Shown: positions 53,746 to 63,269, counted from the first letter of the stretch. The stretch: 64,000 bases of DNA from Actimicrobium sp047621665 (GCA_047621665.1 JBLHMB010000004.1:62001-126000); one strand, 5' to 3'. The notes: generated from the letters alone by a model not told the origin. Translations and numbers: made by a program.

Positions 53746-54414
53746 ATGCCGCCCATGGCGACGCATAAAAAGACCCCTCTCAAGACCCTTGTCGACGATT
53801 CGCATCAGGACCCGGCCGGACTGGCCGATATTGATGACGCACCTTTCGGCATGGACCTGACCAATCATTTCCTCATTGCCATGCCGGCGATGGCTGATCC
53901 GGTTTTTGGCGGCACCGTGATTTACCTGTGTGAACACAATGCCCGCGGCGCGCTTGGCGTGATCATCAACAAGCCCACCGACATGACGCTCGAAGTCCTG
54001 TTCGAACGCGTCGACCTGAAACTCGAAATCAATCCCCGCCATCCAACCTTGCCCGCGTATCCGGTCATGTTCGGCGGTCCGGTTCAGCTGGAGCGCGGCT
54101 TCGTGCTGCACGCACCGCCGGGTGATTTTTCGTCGATGATGAAAGTCACCGACGAGATCGCGCTGACCACCTCGAAAGATGTGCTGGAAGCGGTCGCCGG
54201 CGGCCACGGGCCGGAGCAGTTGCTGGTTACGCTGGGATGTGCCGGCTGGAGTGCCGGCCAGCTCGAAGATGAAATTATCCGTAATGGCTGGCTCACCGTC
54301 GAGGCTGATCCGGTCGTCATGTTCGACTTGCCGGTCGAACAGCGCTTCGCGGCGGCAATCCGCCTGCTTGGCATCGACCCGAACATGCTCAATGCCGGGG
54401 CCGGGCATGCCTGA
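53746..54414 (+). CDS. yqgE: YqgE/AlgH family protein
   Basis: Protein of 222 residues with the DUF179 (YqgE/AlgH) pattern: LTNHFLIAMPAMADPVFGGTVIYLCEHN, GALGVIINKPTDMTL, the VMFGGPVQLERGFVLH centre and LGCAGWSAGQLEDEI. Molecular function is unknown; it always sits with ruvX in betaproteobacteria and gammaproteobacteria. The start is uncertain: ATG at 53746 is used, with ATG at 53755 as the alternative, and the first core residue is later (MDLTNHF). Followed by ruvX 24 nt downstream. Confidence 0.9.
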   Translation: MPPMATHKKTPLKTLVDDSHQDPAGLADIDDAPFGMDLTNHFLIAMPAMADPVFGGTVIYLCEHNARGALGVIINKPTDMTLEVLFERVDLKLEINPRHPTLPAYPVMFGGPVQLERGFVLHAPPGDFSSMMKVTDEIALTTSKDVLEAVAGGHGPEQLLVTLGCAGWSAGQLEDEIIRNGWLTVEADPVVMFDLPVEQRFAAAIRLLGIDPNMLNAGAGHA

Positions 54415-54438
54415 GCCGGTCTCGGCAGGACCGTATTG

Positions 54439-54840
54439 ATGGAGACGGTGCTGGGTTTCGACTTCGGCCTCAAACGCATCGGTGTCGCGGTTGGCAACAC
54501 GGTGATCCGGCAGGCGCAAGCGCTGACCATCATCGAGGCCGCCACCAACGATGGCAAGTTCGCAGCCATTACTGCGCTGGTGGCCAGCTGGCAGCCGGCG
54601 CGCTGCATTATTGGCATGCCGTTTCATCCGGATGGTGCCGAACACGAAATGTCAGTACGTTGCCGCCGTTTTGCCAATCAATTGCACGGCCGCTACGGTT
54701 TGCCCGTCGTGCTGGTCGACGAACGCTATACCTCGGCGGTACTGGCCCGGCAGCGCGGTGAGCGGATCGACGATCGTGCTGCCGCACTGATTTTGCAACA
54801 ATACTTTGATGACCATTCCGATGCCCCTACTTCCCCATGA
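54439..54840 (+). CDS. ruvX: Putative Holliday-junction resolvase/16S rRNA processing nuclease
   Basis: RNase H-fold protein of 133 residues (YqgF/RuvX). The acidic motif FDFGLKRIGVAVG and the later LVDERYTSA and DDRAAALILQQYFDD segments match the family. In E. coli YqgF is needed for maturation of the 5' end of 16S rRNA. ATG at 54439 is used; a TTG 3 nt earlier is also possible. Its C-terminus overlaps pyrR. Confidence 0.92.
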   Translation: METVLGFDFGLKRIGVAVGNTVIRQAQALTIIEAATNDGKFAAITALVASWQPARCIIGMPFHPDGAEHEMSVRCRRFANQLHGRYGLPVVLVDERYTSAVLARQRGERIDDRAAALILQQYFDDHSDAPTSP

Positions 54841-55333
54841 ACTCGACGCCGAGGCGCTATATGCGGACCTTGAGCAACAGCTTGTTGCCGCCCTCGGCAG
54901 CACCGAACATCTCGCGCTGGCAGGGATTTATTCCGGCGGTGCATGGCTGGCCGAGCGGCTCGCCAAAGCCCTGAAGATCGAAGACCGGCTCGGCTTTATC
55001 GACGTCTCGTTTTACCGCGATGACGTGGCCGAAAAAGGGTTGCACGCGGCGCTCAAGCCAAGCCAGATCGGCTTCGAGGTCGAAGGAGCCACCATCCTGC
55101 TGGTCGATGACGTGCTCTACACCGGGCGCACTACGCGCGCGGCGATTAATGAATTGTTCGACTACGGTCGCCCGGCGCGCATCCTGCTGGCGACGCTGAT
55201 TGATCGCGGCGGACGCGAACTGCCGGTCGCACCGGACTTCGTCGGCGCCACGGTCACGCTCGCACCCGACCAGATTCTGACCCTGCAACAAGGCGCCGAT
55301 GGCGCGCTCTCCCTCACGGTGAACCATGCATAA
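54809..55333 (+). CDS. pyrR: PyrR-like phosphoribosyltransferase
   Basis: Phosphoribosyltransferase-fold protein of 174 residues. The PRPP motif ILLVDDVLYTGRTTRAAI is clear, as is SFYRDDV and LIDRGGRELPVAPDFVGA. In Bacillus PyrR binds pyr mRNA leaders; in Gram-negatives its role is mostly uracil phosphoribosyltransferase activity or unclear. No attenuator hairpin is visible ahead of it, consistent with a non-attenuation role. The start overlaps ruvX by 32 nt if ATG at 54809 is used; 54821 is an alternative. Confidence 0.9.
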   Translation: MTIPMPLLPHELDAEALYADLEQQLVAALGSTEHLALAGIYSGGAWLAERLAKALKIEDRLGFIDVSFYRDDVAEKGLHAALKPSQIGFEVEGATILLVDDVLYTGRTTRAAINELFDYGRPARILLATLIDRGGRELPVAPDFVGATVTLAPDQILTLQQGADGALSLTVNHA

Positions 55334-56285
55334 CCCGCAACTGAACAAGGATGGCGATTTGCAGCATCTGCTGACAATCGAAGGCCTGCCCAAACGCATT
55401 GTCATGGACATCCTCGACACTGCAGAATCGTTTGTCGGCATCAGCGATCGCGAAGTCAAGAAAGTCCCGCTGATGCGCGGAAAAAGCGTCTTCAACCTGT
55501 TTTTCGAGAACTCGACGCGCACCCGCACCACCTTCGAGATTGCCTCGAAGCGTCTGTCGGCCGATGTCATCAATCTCAACATCCAGGCTTCCAGCGCGAC
55601 CAAGGGCGAATCGCTGCTCGATACCATCGACAACCTCGCCGCAATGCATGCCGACATGTTCGTCGTGCGCCACGCATCTTCCGGCGCACCGCACCTGATC
55701 GCCCGCCATCTGGTCGAGACCGGCCAGTCGCATGTCCACGTCGTCAATGCCGGCGATGGCCGCCATGCCCATCCGACCCAGGGCTTGCTGGACATGTACA
55801 CGATCCGGCACTACAAAAAAGATTTTACCAATTTGACTGTCGCCATCGTCGGCGACATCCTGCACAGCCGTGTGGCGCGCTCGGACATCCATGCGCTGAC
55901 CACGTTGGGCGTGCCGGAAATCCGCGCGATTGCGCCGCGCACGCTGCTGCCGGCCGGGCTCGACCAGATGGGCGTGCGGGTTTTCACCGACATCAACGAA
56001 GGTCTGAAAGGCGTCGACGTGATCATCATGCTGCGCCTGCAAAACGAGCGCATGAGCGGCGCGTTGCTGCCGTCGGCGCAAGAGTTTTTCAAAAGCTACG
56101 GCCTGACGCCCGAGCGCCTCGCGCTGGCCAAGCCGGACGCCATCGTGATGCATCCGGGGCCGATGAACCGAGGTGTCGAAATCGATTCGGCAGTTGCCGA
56201 CGGCAAGCAGGCCGTGATCCTGCCGCAAGTCACGTTTGGCATCGCAGTCCGGATGGCAGTCATGAGCATACTGGCGAGTAAATAA
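55326..56285 (+). CDS. pyrB: Aspartate carbamoyltransferase, catalytic chain
   Basis: Second step of pyrimidine synthesis. The 319-residue protein has the carbamoyl-phosphate-binding FENSTRTRTTFEIA, the HAHPTQGLLD and the MRLQNERMSG aspartate-site segment. No pyrI follows, as usual in this group. It overlaps pyrR by 8 nt and is followed after 3 nt by the pseudo-dihydroorotase, a layout in which the two proteins form a complex in Pseudomonas (family knowledge). Confidence 0.96.
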   Translation: MHNPQLNKDGDLQHLLTIEGLPKRIVMDILDTAESFVGISDREVKKVPLMRGKSVFNLFFENSTRTRTTFEIASKRLSADVINLNIQASSATKGESLLDTIDNLAAMHADMFVVRHASSGAPHLIARHLVETGQSHVHVVNAGDGRHAHPTQGLLDMYTIRHYKKDFTNLTVAIVGDILHSRVARSDIHALTTLGVPEIRAIAPRTLLPAGLDQMGVRVFTDINEGLKGVDVIIMLRLQNERMSGALLPSAQEFFKSYGLTPERLALAKPDAIVMHPGPMNRGVEIDSAVADGKQAVILPQVTFGIAVRMAVMSILASK

Positions 56286-56288
56286 ACC

Positions 56289-57581
56289 ATGAAACTGCAT
56301 ATCCAGCACGGCCACCTGATCGATCCGGCCAACGGTATCGACGCTCCGCATGACGTCTTCATTGATTCCGGCATCATCGTTGGCATCGGCCGGCAACCGG
56401 ATGGCTTCGAGCGCGCCCGCGTGTTCGACGCCACCGGCCTGATTGTCGCGCCCGGCCTGGTCGACCTGAGCGTGCGCTTGCGCGAGCCGGGTTACGAATA
56501 CAAGGCCACCCTCGAATCCGAAATGCAGGCCGCGTTGCAAGGCGGCGTGACCAGCCTGGTCTGCCCGCCCGACACCGATCCGGTGCTCGACGAGCCCGGT
56601 CTGGTCGAAATGCTCAAGCACCGCGCCCGCATCCTGAACCAGTCGCATGTCTATCCGCTGGGTGCGCTGACGCGCGGCCTGAAAGGCCAGGCGCTGAGCG
56701 AAATGTACGAGCTGACCGAAGCCGGTTGCATCGGTTTCTCGCAAGCCGATGAACCTATCCTCGATACCAACGTGCTGCTGCGCGCGTTGCAATATGCGCA
56801 GACCTTCGGCTACACGGTCTGGCTGCGGCCGCAAGATCCACACCTGGGTATCCATGGCATCGCGCACAGCGGACCGATCGCTTCGCGGCTGGGCTTGTCG
56901 GGCGTGCCGGTGATGGCCGAGACAATTGCGCTGCAAACGATTTTCGAACTGGTACGCGCGACCGGCGCACGGGTACACCTGTGCCGGATTTCGTCGGCGG
57001 CTGGCATCGAGCTGGTGCGCGCCGCCAAAAAAGAAGGCTTGCCGCTCACGTGCGACGTCGGCGTGCATTACCTGCACCTGACCGATCTTGATATTGGCTT
57101 TTTCGATTCGAATGCGCGCCTGTCGCCACCGTTGCGCTCGCAGCGCGACCGCGATGCGTTGCGCGCCGGTCTGCTCGACGGCACCGTCGATGCGATCTGC
57201 TCCGACCATGCACCCGTCGATGATGATGAAAAACTGATGCCGTTCGGTGAAGCCTCACCGGGCGCCACGGGGCTTGAGTTATTGCTCTCGCTGGCGCTGA
57301 AATGGGCTGACGAGGACATCGGGCCGAAAGCCAATCCGGTCTCGCGCGCGCTGGCCAAGGTGACGGTCGATGCGGCCCGCGTGGCCGGCTTGCCGGCCGG
57401 GCAACTGGGTGTCGGCAGCATTGCCGATCTGTGCATCTTCGATCCCGCCGTGCGCTGGAAAGTCGAGGCCGGTGCGCTCGCCAGTCAGGGCAAGCACACG
57501 CCGTTCCTCGGTTATGAACTCGGCGCGCGCGTGATGGCGACGGTGGTGGCGGGACGGCTGGCTTATTTGCGCAACGCATGA
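56289..57581 (+). CDS. pyrX: Dihydroorotase-like protein, probably catalytically inactive (PyrC'/PyrX)
   Basis: Amidohydrolase-fold protein of 430 residues closest to dihydroorotase by layout. The metal motif that reads DxHVHLREPG in active enzymes is here DLSVRLREPG (Asp59-Leu60-Ser61-Val62-Arg63), so both His ligands are missing. The later IDAICSDHAP Asp is kept, but a third His (GVHYLH) is kept too. This matches the non-catalytic dihydroorotase that stabilises PyrB in Pseudomonas and Burkholderiales; an active pyrC must lie elsewhere. It overlaps plsC by 4 nt. I am confident of the motif loss, less so of the role. Confidence 0.85.
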   Translation: MKLHIQHGHLIDPANGIDAPHDVFIDSGIIVGIGRQPDGFERARVFDATGLIVAPGLVDLSVRLREPGYEYKATLESEMQAALQGGVTSLVCPPDTDPVLDEPGLVEMLKHRARILNQSHVYPLGALTRGLKGQALSEMYELTEAGCIGFSQADEPILDTNVLLRALQYAQTFGYTVWLRPQDPHLGIHGIAHSGPIASRLGLSGVPVMAETIALQTIFELVRATGARVHLCRISSAAGIELVRAAKKEGLPLTCDVGVHYLHLTDLDIGFFDSNARLSPPLRSQRDRDALRAGLLDGTVDAICSDHAPVDDDEKLMPFGEASPGATGLELLLSLALKWADEDIGPKANPVSRALAKVTVDAARVAGLPAGQLGVGSIADLCIFDPAVRWKVEAGALASQGKHTPFLGYELGARVMATVVAGRLAYLRNA

Positions 57582-58312
57582 TTGCGCTGGGCATACTGCG
57601 CATCGTCTTGCACCTGATGCGCGGCTTGCTGACATGTGCGCTGGTGTTCCCGCTGGTTGATTCTGCGGGACGCACGCGTCGCATCCGCAACTGGTCGATT
57701 GACCTGCTGGCGATTTTTCGCGTGAGCGTGGTGGTACGGCATACCGGGTGCGGCGCGCTGGCACCGCGCGCGCTGATCGTCGCCAATCATGTGTCGTGGC
57801 TGGATATTTTTGTTATCAATGCGATGCAGCCATGCCGTTTCGTGGCCAAGTCGGATATTCGCAGCTGGCCGTTGCTGGGGTATTTATGCGCACGCTCCGG
57901 TACGATTTTTATTGCCCGAGGCCGGGTGCGCGACGTGCGGCGGATTTTTCAGGATCTGGTTGACAGTATTCGCAATGGCGAGCATGTGGCATTTTTTCCG
58001 GAAGGGACCACCAGCGCACAAGGCGGGTTGCTGCCGTTTCACGCCAACCTGTTCGAAGCCGCCATTGATGCCGGCGTGCCGATCCAGCCGATGGCGCTGC
58101 GCTATGTTGACGCCGACGGCAAGCTGGCGCCGCACGCTGATTTTATCGGCGACATGACGTTCGCACAAAGCATGATGGTGATCCTGAAAGCGCCACGCCT
58201 GAGCGCCGAGCTGATCGTGCTGCCGCTCATTGATACTGCCGGCGCACACCGGCGTGAACTGGCGCCGGTGGCGCGCACGGCGATTGCGCATGCGCTGGGG
58301 TATGAACACTGA
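57578..58312 (+). CDS. plsC: 1-acyl-sn-glycerol-3-phosphate acyltransferase
   Basis: Inner-membrane acyltransferase of 244 residues converting lysophosphatidate to phosphatidate. Motif I is NHVSWLD, motif III is FFPEGTTS, and the N-terminal helix (IVLHLMRGLLTCALVFPLVD) anchors it. Overlaps the preceding gene by 4 nt and converges on apaH with no gap. Common end of the yqgE-to-plsC operon in Burkholderiales. Confidence 0.92.
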   Translation: MIALGILRIVLHLMRGLLTCALVFPLVDSAGRTRRIRNWSIDLLAIFRVSVVVRHTGCGALAPRALIVANHVSWLDIFVINAMQPCRFVAKSDIRSWPLLGYLCARSGTIFIARGRVRDVRRIFQDLVDSIRNGEHVAFFPEGTTSAQGGLLPFHANLFEAAIDAGVPIQPMALRYVDADGKLAPHADFIGDMTFAQSMMVILKAPRLSAELIVLPLIDTAGAHRRELAPVARTAIAHALGYEH

Positions 58313-59155
58313 TTATTCATCCGGCACCTGAAATTGCGGGCAACTGACCTGCACCAGCTTGCGGTCCGACAGACGCACGGCGCTCAGTTGTCCACCCCAC
58401 AGGCAACCGCTGTCGAGTCCGATCAGGTCAGGTCGCAACGTCAGTCCGCGCGCCGACCAGTGGCCATAGACGACCGTCACGGCGGCGCTCAGACGACCCG
58501 GTACATCAAACCACGGCACCAGTAGCTGCGCCGACTCTTCGGGATTTTTCAGTACCATGCTGCCGTCAGCGGTGCATAAACGCATCCGCGTCAGGCCATT
58601 GACGATGCAGCGCAAGCGCTCGCTGCCGGTCAGCGCATCGTCCCAGCGCGCGGGTGCATTGCCATACATCTCACGCAGGAAGGCAACCCAGTCCGGGCCG
58701 CGCAACACGGTTTCGACTTCGCCGGCCAGCGCCAGTGTTTGTTCAACTGTCCATTGCGCCGGGACGCCGGCATGTACCAGCAGATGCCCGTCTATCCATT
58801 GCGCCAGCGCTTGCCGGCGCAGCCAGTCGAGTAATTCATCGCGGTCGGGCGCTTGCAGGATCTCGTCGAGGGTATCGGAGCGGCCGGTCTTGCGGATGCC
58901 GTGGGCGACTGCCAGCAAATGCAGGTCATGGTTGCCGAGCACGCAGCTGGCCCGATCGCCGAGACTGCGGATCAGGCGCAACGTGGCAAGCGAACGTGGA
59001 CCGCGATTGACCAGATCGCCGACAAAGAACCAGCGCGCACCGGCGTCCTCGTGCAAGACTTTTTCCATCAGCGATGCGAGCTGGCTGGCACAGCCCTGCA
59101 GGTCGCCGATCGCATAAAGAGAGGTCAGGGCGGGTGAATTATTTGTCGAAATCAT
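58313..59155 (-). CDS. apaH: Symmetrical bis(5'-nucleosyl)-tetraphosphatase
   Basis: Cleaves Ap4A into two ADP. The 280-residue metallophosphatase has the motifs YAIGDLQGC, FFVGDLVNRGP, LGNHDLHLL and the conserved VHAGVP. It is convergent with plsC and divergent from the mutase gene. The YGHWSARGLT segment and LDSGCLWGGQL C-terminal signature confirm ApaH. Confidence 0.95.
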   Translation of the reverse strand: MISTNNSPALTSLYAIGDLQGCASQLASLMEKVLHEDAGARWFFVGDLVNRGPRSLATLRLIRSLGDRASCVLGNHDLHLLAVAHGIRKTGRSDTLDEILQAPDRDELLDWLRRQALAQWIDGHLLVHAGVPAQWTVEQTLALAGEVETVLRGPDWVAFLREMYGNAPARWDDALTGSERLRCIVNGLTRMRLCTADGSMVLKNPEESAQLLVPWFDVPGRLSAAVTVVYGHWSARGLTLRPDLIGLDSGCLWGGQLSAVRLSDRKLVQVSCPQFQVPDE

Positions 59156-59293
59156 GTAAGCGTTCTTGCAAGAAGAGGGAAGGGCGAGTGTTTGCCCTTA
59201 AAATCACGCATCAGCACGCGGGTGCCGGCAACTGCATTCTGTCACGCCCACAGCGCGCTTCGCATTTTTGAATCCACGGAAAGAGTCTCCACC

Positions 59294-60670
59294 ATGTTGC
59301 CACTCTCGAAAAACATCTTCAAAGCCTATGACATCCGCGGCATCGTCGGCACCACCCTCGATACCGGCATTGCCCACAGCATCGGCCAGGCCTTCGGCAG
59401 CGCGATGCTGGCCAAAGGCGAAACGGTCGCCGTCATCGGTCGCGACGGCCGCCTGTCCGGTCCCGAACTCACCGCTGCACTGGCCAAGGGCTTGCAAGCC
59501 GCCGGTGTCGATGTCATCGACCTTGGCATTGTCGCCACGCCGATGGTCTACTTCGGCACCAATGTGCTCGAAACACGCTCCGGCATCATGGTCACCGGTA
59601 GCCACAACCCACCCGACTACAACGGCTTCAAGATGGTGCTGGCCGGCGAAGCGATCTATGGCGACACCATCCTGGCGCTGCATGACGCCATCGTCGCCAA
59701 GGACCTGCGCAGCGGAACCGGCACCTATCGTACCCACAACATCAATCAAGCCTACCTGGAGCGCATTCTCGGCGACGTCAAGCTGGCCCGGCCGATGAAG
59801 ATCGTCGTCGATTGCGGCAATGGTGTCGCGGGAGCGTTTGCCGGCGACCTGTATCGCGGCATGGGGTGCGAAGTGACCGAACTGTTTTGCGAAGTCGATG
59901 GCACGTTCCCGAACCACCATCCCGATCCGGCCCATCCGGAAAACCTGCAGGACCTGATCCGCGCGCTGCAATCCGGTGACGCTGAAATCGGTCTGGCCTT
60001 TGATGGCGATGGCGACCGGCTCGGACTGGTGACCAAGGATGGCCAGATCATTTATCCCGACCGTCAATTGATGCTGCTGGCCGAAGACGTGCTCACGCGC
60101 CATCCGGGCGGGCAGGTGCTCTACGACGTCAAGTGCACGCGCCATCTGGCGCCGTGGATCAGCGCGCGCGGCGGCGTACCGCTGATGTGGAAGACCGGAC
60201 ACTCGCTGGTCAAAGCTAAGATGCGCGAAACCGGCGCACCGATCGGTGGCGAAATGAGCGGCCACATTTTCATCAAGGATCGCTGGTACGGTTTTGACGA
60301 TGGCCTGTATGCCGGTGCGCGCATGCTCGAATTACTGAGCCGGATGACTGATCCGTCAGCGATTTTGAATGCCCTGCCGCAATCGACCAGCACGCCCGAA
60401 CTGCAACTCGCCCTCAACGAAGGCGAAAGCTTTGCCTTGATCGACCAGCTCAAGGCCGAAGCCACCTTCCCCGGCTCGGATGAACTGATCACCATCGATG
60501 GCTTGCGCGTCGAATATCCGGACGGTTTCGGATTGGCACGCGCGTCCAATACGACGCCGGTTGTCGTCATGCGTTTTGAAGCCGAAACGCCGGCCGCGCT
60601 GGCGCATATCCAGTCCGAATTCAAACGCGTGATCCTGGCTGCCAAGCCTGACGCCGAACTGCCGTTCTGA
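59294..60670 (+). CDS. Phosphomannomutase/phosphoglucomutase
   Basis: Alpha-D-phosphohexomutase of 458 residues, AlgC-like. The start IFKAYDIRGIVG, the phospho-Ser loop TGSHNPPDYNG, the metal-binding DGDGDRLG and the sugar-binding GEMSGHIF are all visible. It makes mannose-1-P or glucose-1-P for LPS and other polysaccharides. The ATG at 59294 is used. It leads into waaC after 7 nt, so it is in the envelope-sugar operon. Mannose versus glucose preference is not resolvable. Confidence 0.93.
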   Translation: MLPLSKNIFKAYDIRGIVGTTLDTGIAHSIGQAFGSAMLAKGETVAVIGRDGRLSGPELTAALAKGLQAAGVDVIDLGIVATPMVYFGTNVLETRSGIMVTGSHNPPDYNGFKMVLAGEAIYGDTILALHDAIVAKDLRSGTGTYRTHNINQAYLERILGDVKLARPMKIVVDCGNGVAGAFAGDLYRGMGCEVTELFCEVDGTFPNHHPDPAHPENLQDLIRALQSGDAEIGLAFDGDGDRLGLVTKDGQIIYPDRQLMLLAEDVLTRHPGGQVLYDVKCTRHLAPWISARGGVPLMWKTGHSLVKAKMRETGAPIGGEMSGHIFIKDRWYGFDDGLYAGARMLELLSRMTDPSAILNALPQSTSTPELQLALNEGESFALIDQLKAEATFPGSDELITIDGLRVEYPDGFGLARASNTTPVVVMRFEAETPAALAHIQSEFKRVILAAKPDAELPF

Positions 60671-60677
60671 CGGCGGC

Positions 60678-61670
60678 GTGGCATTGAATATTTTGCTGGT
60701 GCGCGTGTCGTCGCTGGGTGACGTGGTGCACAACATGCCGATCGTGGCGGACCTCCTGCGCCATGTGCCGGATGCACGGATCGACTGGGTGGTCGAAGAA
60801 GGCTACACCGCGCTGGTGCGCCTCAACCCGGGTGTACGCAACGTGATCCCGTTTGCGTTGCGGCGCTGGCGCAAAAGCCTGACGAGTGCCGTCACACGCG
60901 CCGAGATGAGTACGTTCCGGCGTCGCCTGCGCGAGGTCGAGTACGACTTCGTCATCGATACGCAAGGACTGCTGAAAACCGCCATCGTCATGCGGTTAGC
61001 ACTGCTTGCTCCGGCCGGCCGGCGCATCGGCCTGGCCAATGCCACTGAAGGCTCGGGCTACGAAGCGATCTCGCGCATCTTTCATACGTCGAGCGTGCCG
61101 GTCGGTGTACGCACGCATGCGGTTGAACGCGGCCGCGTGGTCGCGGCGGCGGCGCTCGGCTATGCGCTCGACAGGCCGGCCGATTTCAATTTGTCGGCAC
61201 CGCCGGCCACGCCGCGTCCGCACTGGTTGCCGGCGCAGCCGTTCGCGGTATTTTTCCATGCGACTGCGCGCGCGGCCAAGCAATGGCAGGTCACGCACTG
61301 GGTCACGATTGCCGCCGACCTCGCTGCACGCGGCATGCCGGTGCTGCTGCCGTGGGGCAGTCCGGCGGAAAAAATCGCCGCCGAACAGCTCGCCGCGCAG
61401 ATGCCGAATGCCCGGGTACTGCCGAAGCTGTCGATGATGGACGCGGTCTTGCTGGCGCACGAAGCAGCGCTGGCGATCGGCGTCGATACCGGCCTCACGC
61501 ATATCGCGGCGGCTTTCAACCGGCCGACCATCGAGCTTTACATTGATTCGCCACGCTGGAAAACCGAAGGCAACTGGTCGGACAACATCATCAACCTCGG
61601 CGATGAAGGACAGGTGCCGGGCATCGACGCGGTGCGCGGCGCGATCAGCGAACTGCTGGGCGCGCCGTGA
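60678..61670 (+). CDS. waaC: LPS heptosyltransferase I
   Basis: Adds the first heptose to Kdo2-lipid A. The 330-residue glycosyltransferase-9 protein has ILLVRVSSLGDVVHNMPIVADL, the SKEKRW-equivalent TARAAKQWQVTHWV, and GVDTGLTHIAAAFNRPTIELY near the end. GTG at 60678 is used, 7 nt after the mutase stop. It overlaps waaA by 1 nt (TGATG). Confidence 0.93.
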   Translation: MALNILLVRVSSLGDVVHNMPIVADLLRHVPDARIDWVVEEGYTALVRLNPGVRNVIPFALRRWRKSLTSAVTRAEMSTFRRRLREVEYDFVIDTQGLLKTAIVMRLALLAPAGRRIGLANATEGSGYEAISRIFHTSSVPVGVRTHAVERGRVVAAAALGYALDRPADFNLSAPPATPRPHWLPAQPFAVFFHATARAAKQWQVTHWVTIAADLAARGMPVLLPWGSPAEKIAAEQLAAQMPNARVLPKLSMMDAVLLAHEAALAIGVDTGLTHIAAAFNRPTIELYIDSPRWKTEGNWSDNIINLGDEGQVPGIDAVRGAISELLGAP

Positions 61671-62953
61671 TGCGGACACTGTATTCACTGGCCTGGTGGC
61701 TGGCCGTACCGCTGGTGCTGGTGCGCTTGTGGTGGCGCGGGCGGCAGGAGCCGGGGTACCGGCAGCACATCGCCGAGCGCTTCGGGCTGGGTGCGCGTCG
61801 TACCCGCACGTCACCGCTGTTGTGGCTGCATGCAGTCTCGGTCGGCGAAACCCGTGCGGCCGAACCGTTGATCGAGGCGCTGCTGCTGGCTTATCCCGGG
61901 CACGATCTGCTGCTCACGCACATGACGCCAACCGGCCGCGCGACCGGTGCGGTGCTGTTCGGTCATTACGGCGAGCGCTTGCAACAAGCCTATTTGCCGT
62001 ATGACACCGGTACGATGGTCGGACGTTTTCTGGATAATTTTTTGCCCTGCATTTGCATCCTGATGGAGACCGAACTGTGGCCGAACGTGATGGCGTCCTG
62101 TGCCGCGCGCGGCATCCCGGTCGTGCTGGTCAATGCACGCCTGTCGGAACGCTCGCTGGCGAAGGCGCAGCGGCTTGGCAAGCTCATTGTCGATGCGGCT
62201 GCGCAACTGACCTGCGTGGCGGCCCAGACCGCCGATGACGCGACGCGCATCCGCAGCCTCGGCGTGCGTGACGTACATGTCACCGGCAGCATCAAGTTCG
62301 ATGTCACGCCGCCACCGATGGCGCTGCAAGCAGGCGCGCAACTGCGCCAGCAAATCGGTTTGCGGCCGGTCCTGCTGTGCGCCAGCACCCGTGACGGCGA
62401 AGAAGAACTGATCCTCGACGCGCTGGCGCGCAGCGACCTGCCCGCCGACACGCTGCTAATACTCGTACCGCGTCATCCGCAACGTTTCAATGACGTCGCG
62501 ATGCTGATCGCCGAGCAGGGCGTCGACATGCAGCGCCGTTCGGTAATCGGTACGGACGCGGCAGATGCACGGGTGCTGCTGGGCGACACGATGGGCGAAA
62601 TGTTCACTTACTTCACCGCCTGCGATCTCGCGTGGATAGGCGGCAGCCTGTTGCCGTTGGGCGGACAAAATCTGATCGAGGCCTGCGCGGTCGGCAAGCC
62701 GGTCCTGCTCGGTCCGCATACGTTTAATTTTGCGCTGGTCAGCGACGAAGCGATCGCGGCAGGTGCCGCGCTGCGGGTGGCCGATGCCGATGCCTTGTTC
62801 CGTACCGCAGCGCTGCTGTTGCGCGATGACGCCGCGCGGCTGGCGATGGGGCAGAGTGCGCTGCAGTTTGCGCAGCAGCACCGCGGGGCGACGCGCCGGA
62901 CCATGGGGGTGATAGGGGCGGTGATGCCGGATGATGCGCCAAACCGACGTTGA
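61670..62953 (+). CDS. waaA: Kdo transferase
   Basis: Transfers Kdo to lipid IVA in LPS core assembly. The 427-residue protein has an N-terminal anchor (LYSLAWWLAVPLVLVRLWW), the catalytic VSVGETRAAEPL (with conserved Glu), METELWPNVM and GGSLLPLGGQNLIEACAVGKPVLLGPHTFNF. The ATG at 61670 overlaps the waaC stop. No gene follows until ccdA 69 nt downstream. Confidence 0.95.
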   Translation: MRTLYSLAWWLAVPLVLVRLWWRGRQEPGYRQHIAERFGLGARRTRTSPLLWLHAVSVGETRAAEPLIEALLLAYPGHDLLLTHMTPTGRATGAVLFGHYGERLQQAYLPYDTGTMVGRFLDNFLPCICILMETELWPNVMASCAARGIPVVLVNARLSERSLAKAQRLGKLIVDAAAQLTCVAAQTADDATRIRSLGVRDVHVTGSIKFDVTPPPMALQAGAQLRQQIGLRPVLLCASTRDGEEELILDALARSDLPADTLLILVPRHPQRFNDVAMLIAEQGVDMQRRSVIGTDAADARVLLGDTMGEMFTYFTACDLAWIGGSLLPLGGQNLIEACAVGKPVLLGPHTFNFALVSDEAIAAGAALRVADADALFRTAALLLRDDAARLAMGQSALQFAQQHRGATRRTMGVIGAVMPDDAPNRR

Positions 62954-63022
62954 GGTGCCGGCGGTGGGCGCGGTGTTTGTATTGGCCTATGATGGGCGTT
63001 GGTTGACTCACAAGGAATTGCC

Positions 63023-63268
63023 ATGAGCCCTGCCTCACCAAAAAACGTTACCGAACCATCCACGCATATCACTCTGTCACTTGCGGTGGTTAACGAAGCC
63101 ATGGCGTTGGGAATGAATGTTTCGCAAACCTGCGAACGCTTGCTCCACGACGCGATCCGTGTCGAGCGAGAGCAGCGCTGGGCCGTGGATAACGCCGATT
63201 TCGTGCAAGCCTACAACCAGACCGTCGATGCCGAAGGATTGCCGCTGGCACAGTGGCGCGCTTTTTAA
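63023..63268 (+). CDS. ccdA: CcdA-family antitoxin
   Basis: Antitoxin of 81 residues. The N-terminus (THITLSLAVVNEAMALGMNVSQTCERLLHDAIRVERE) is a ribbon-helix-helix DNA-binding domain. The C-terminus ends QTVDAEGLPLAQWRAF, the family's toxin-binding tail. ATG at 63023 has AAGGA 6 nt upstream. The ccdB start follows after 1 nt. Confidence 0.9.
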   Translation: MSPASPKNVTEPSTHITLSLAVVNEAMALGMNVSQTCERLLHDAIRVEREQRWAVDNADFVQAYNQTVDAEGLPLAQWRAF

Positions 63269-63269
63269 C

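Noticed and set aside
55314..57209. Antisense open frame of 631 codons over pyrB and pyrX
   Set aside because: Shadow of two well-supported genes; composition is His/Arg/Gln-rich as expected from reversed codons.
62954..63022. Possible ccdAB promoter (TATGAT near 62990)
   Set aside because: The -10-like hexamer is present but no spaced -35 or operator could be supported by eye.
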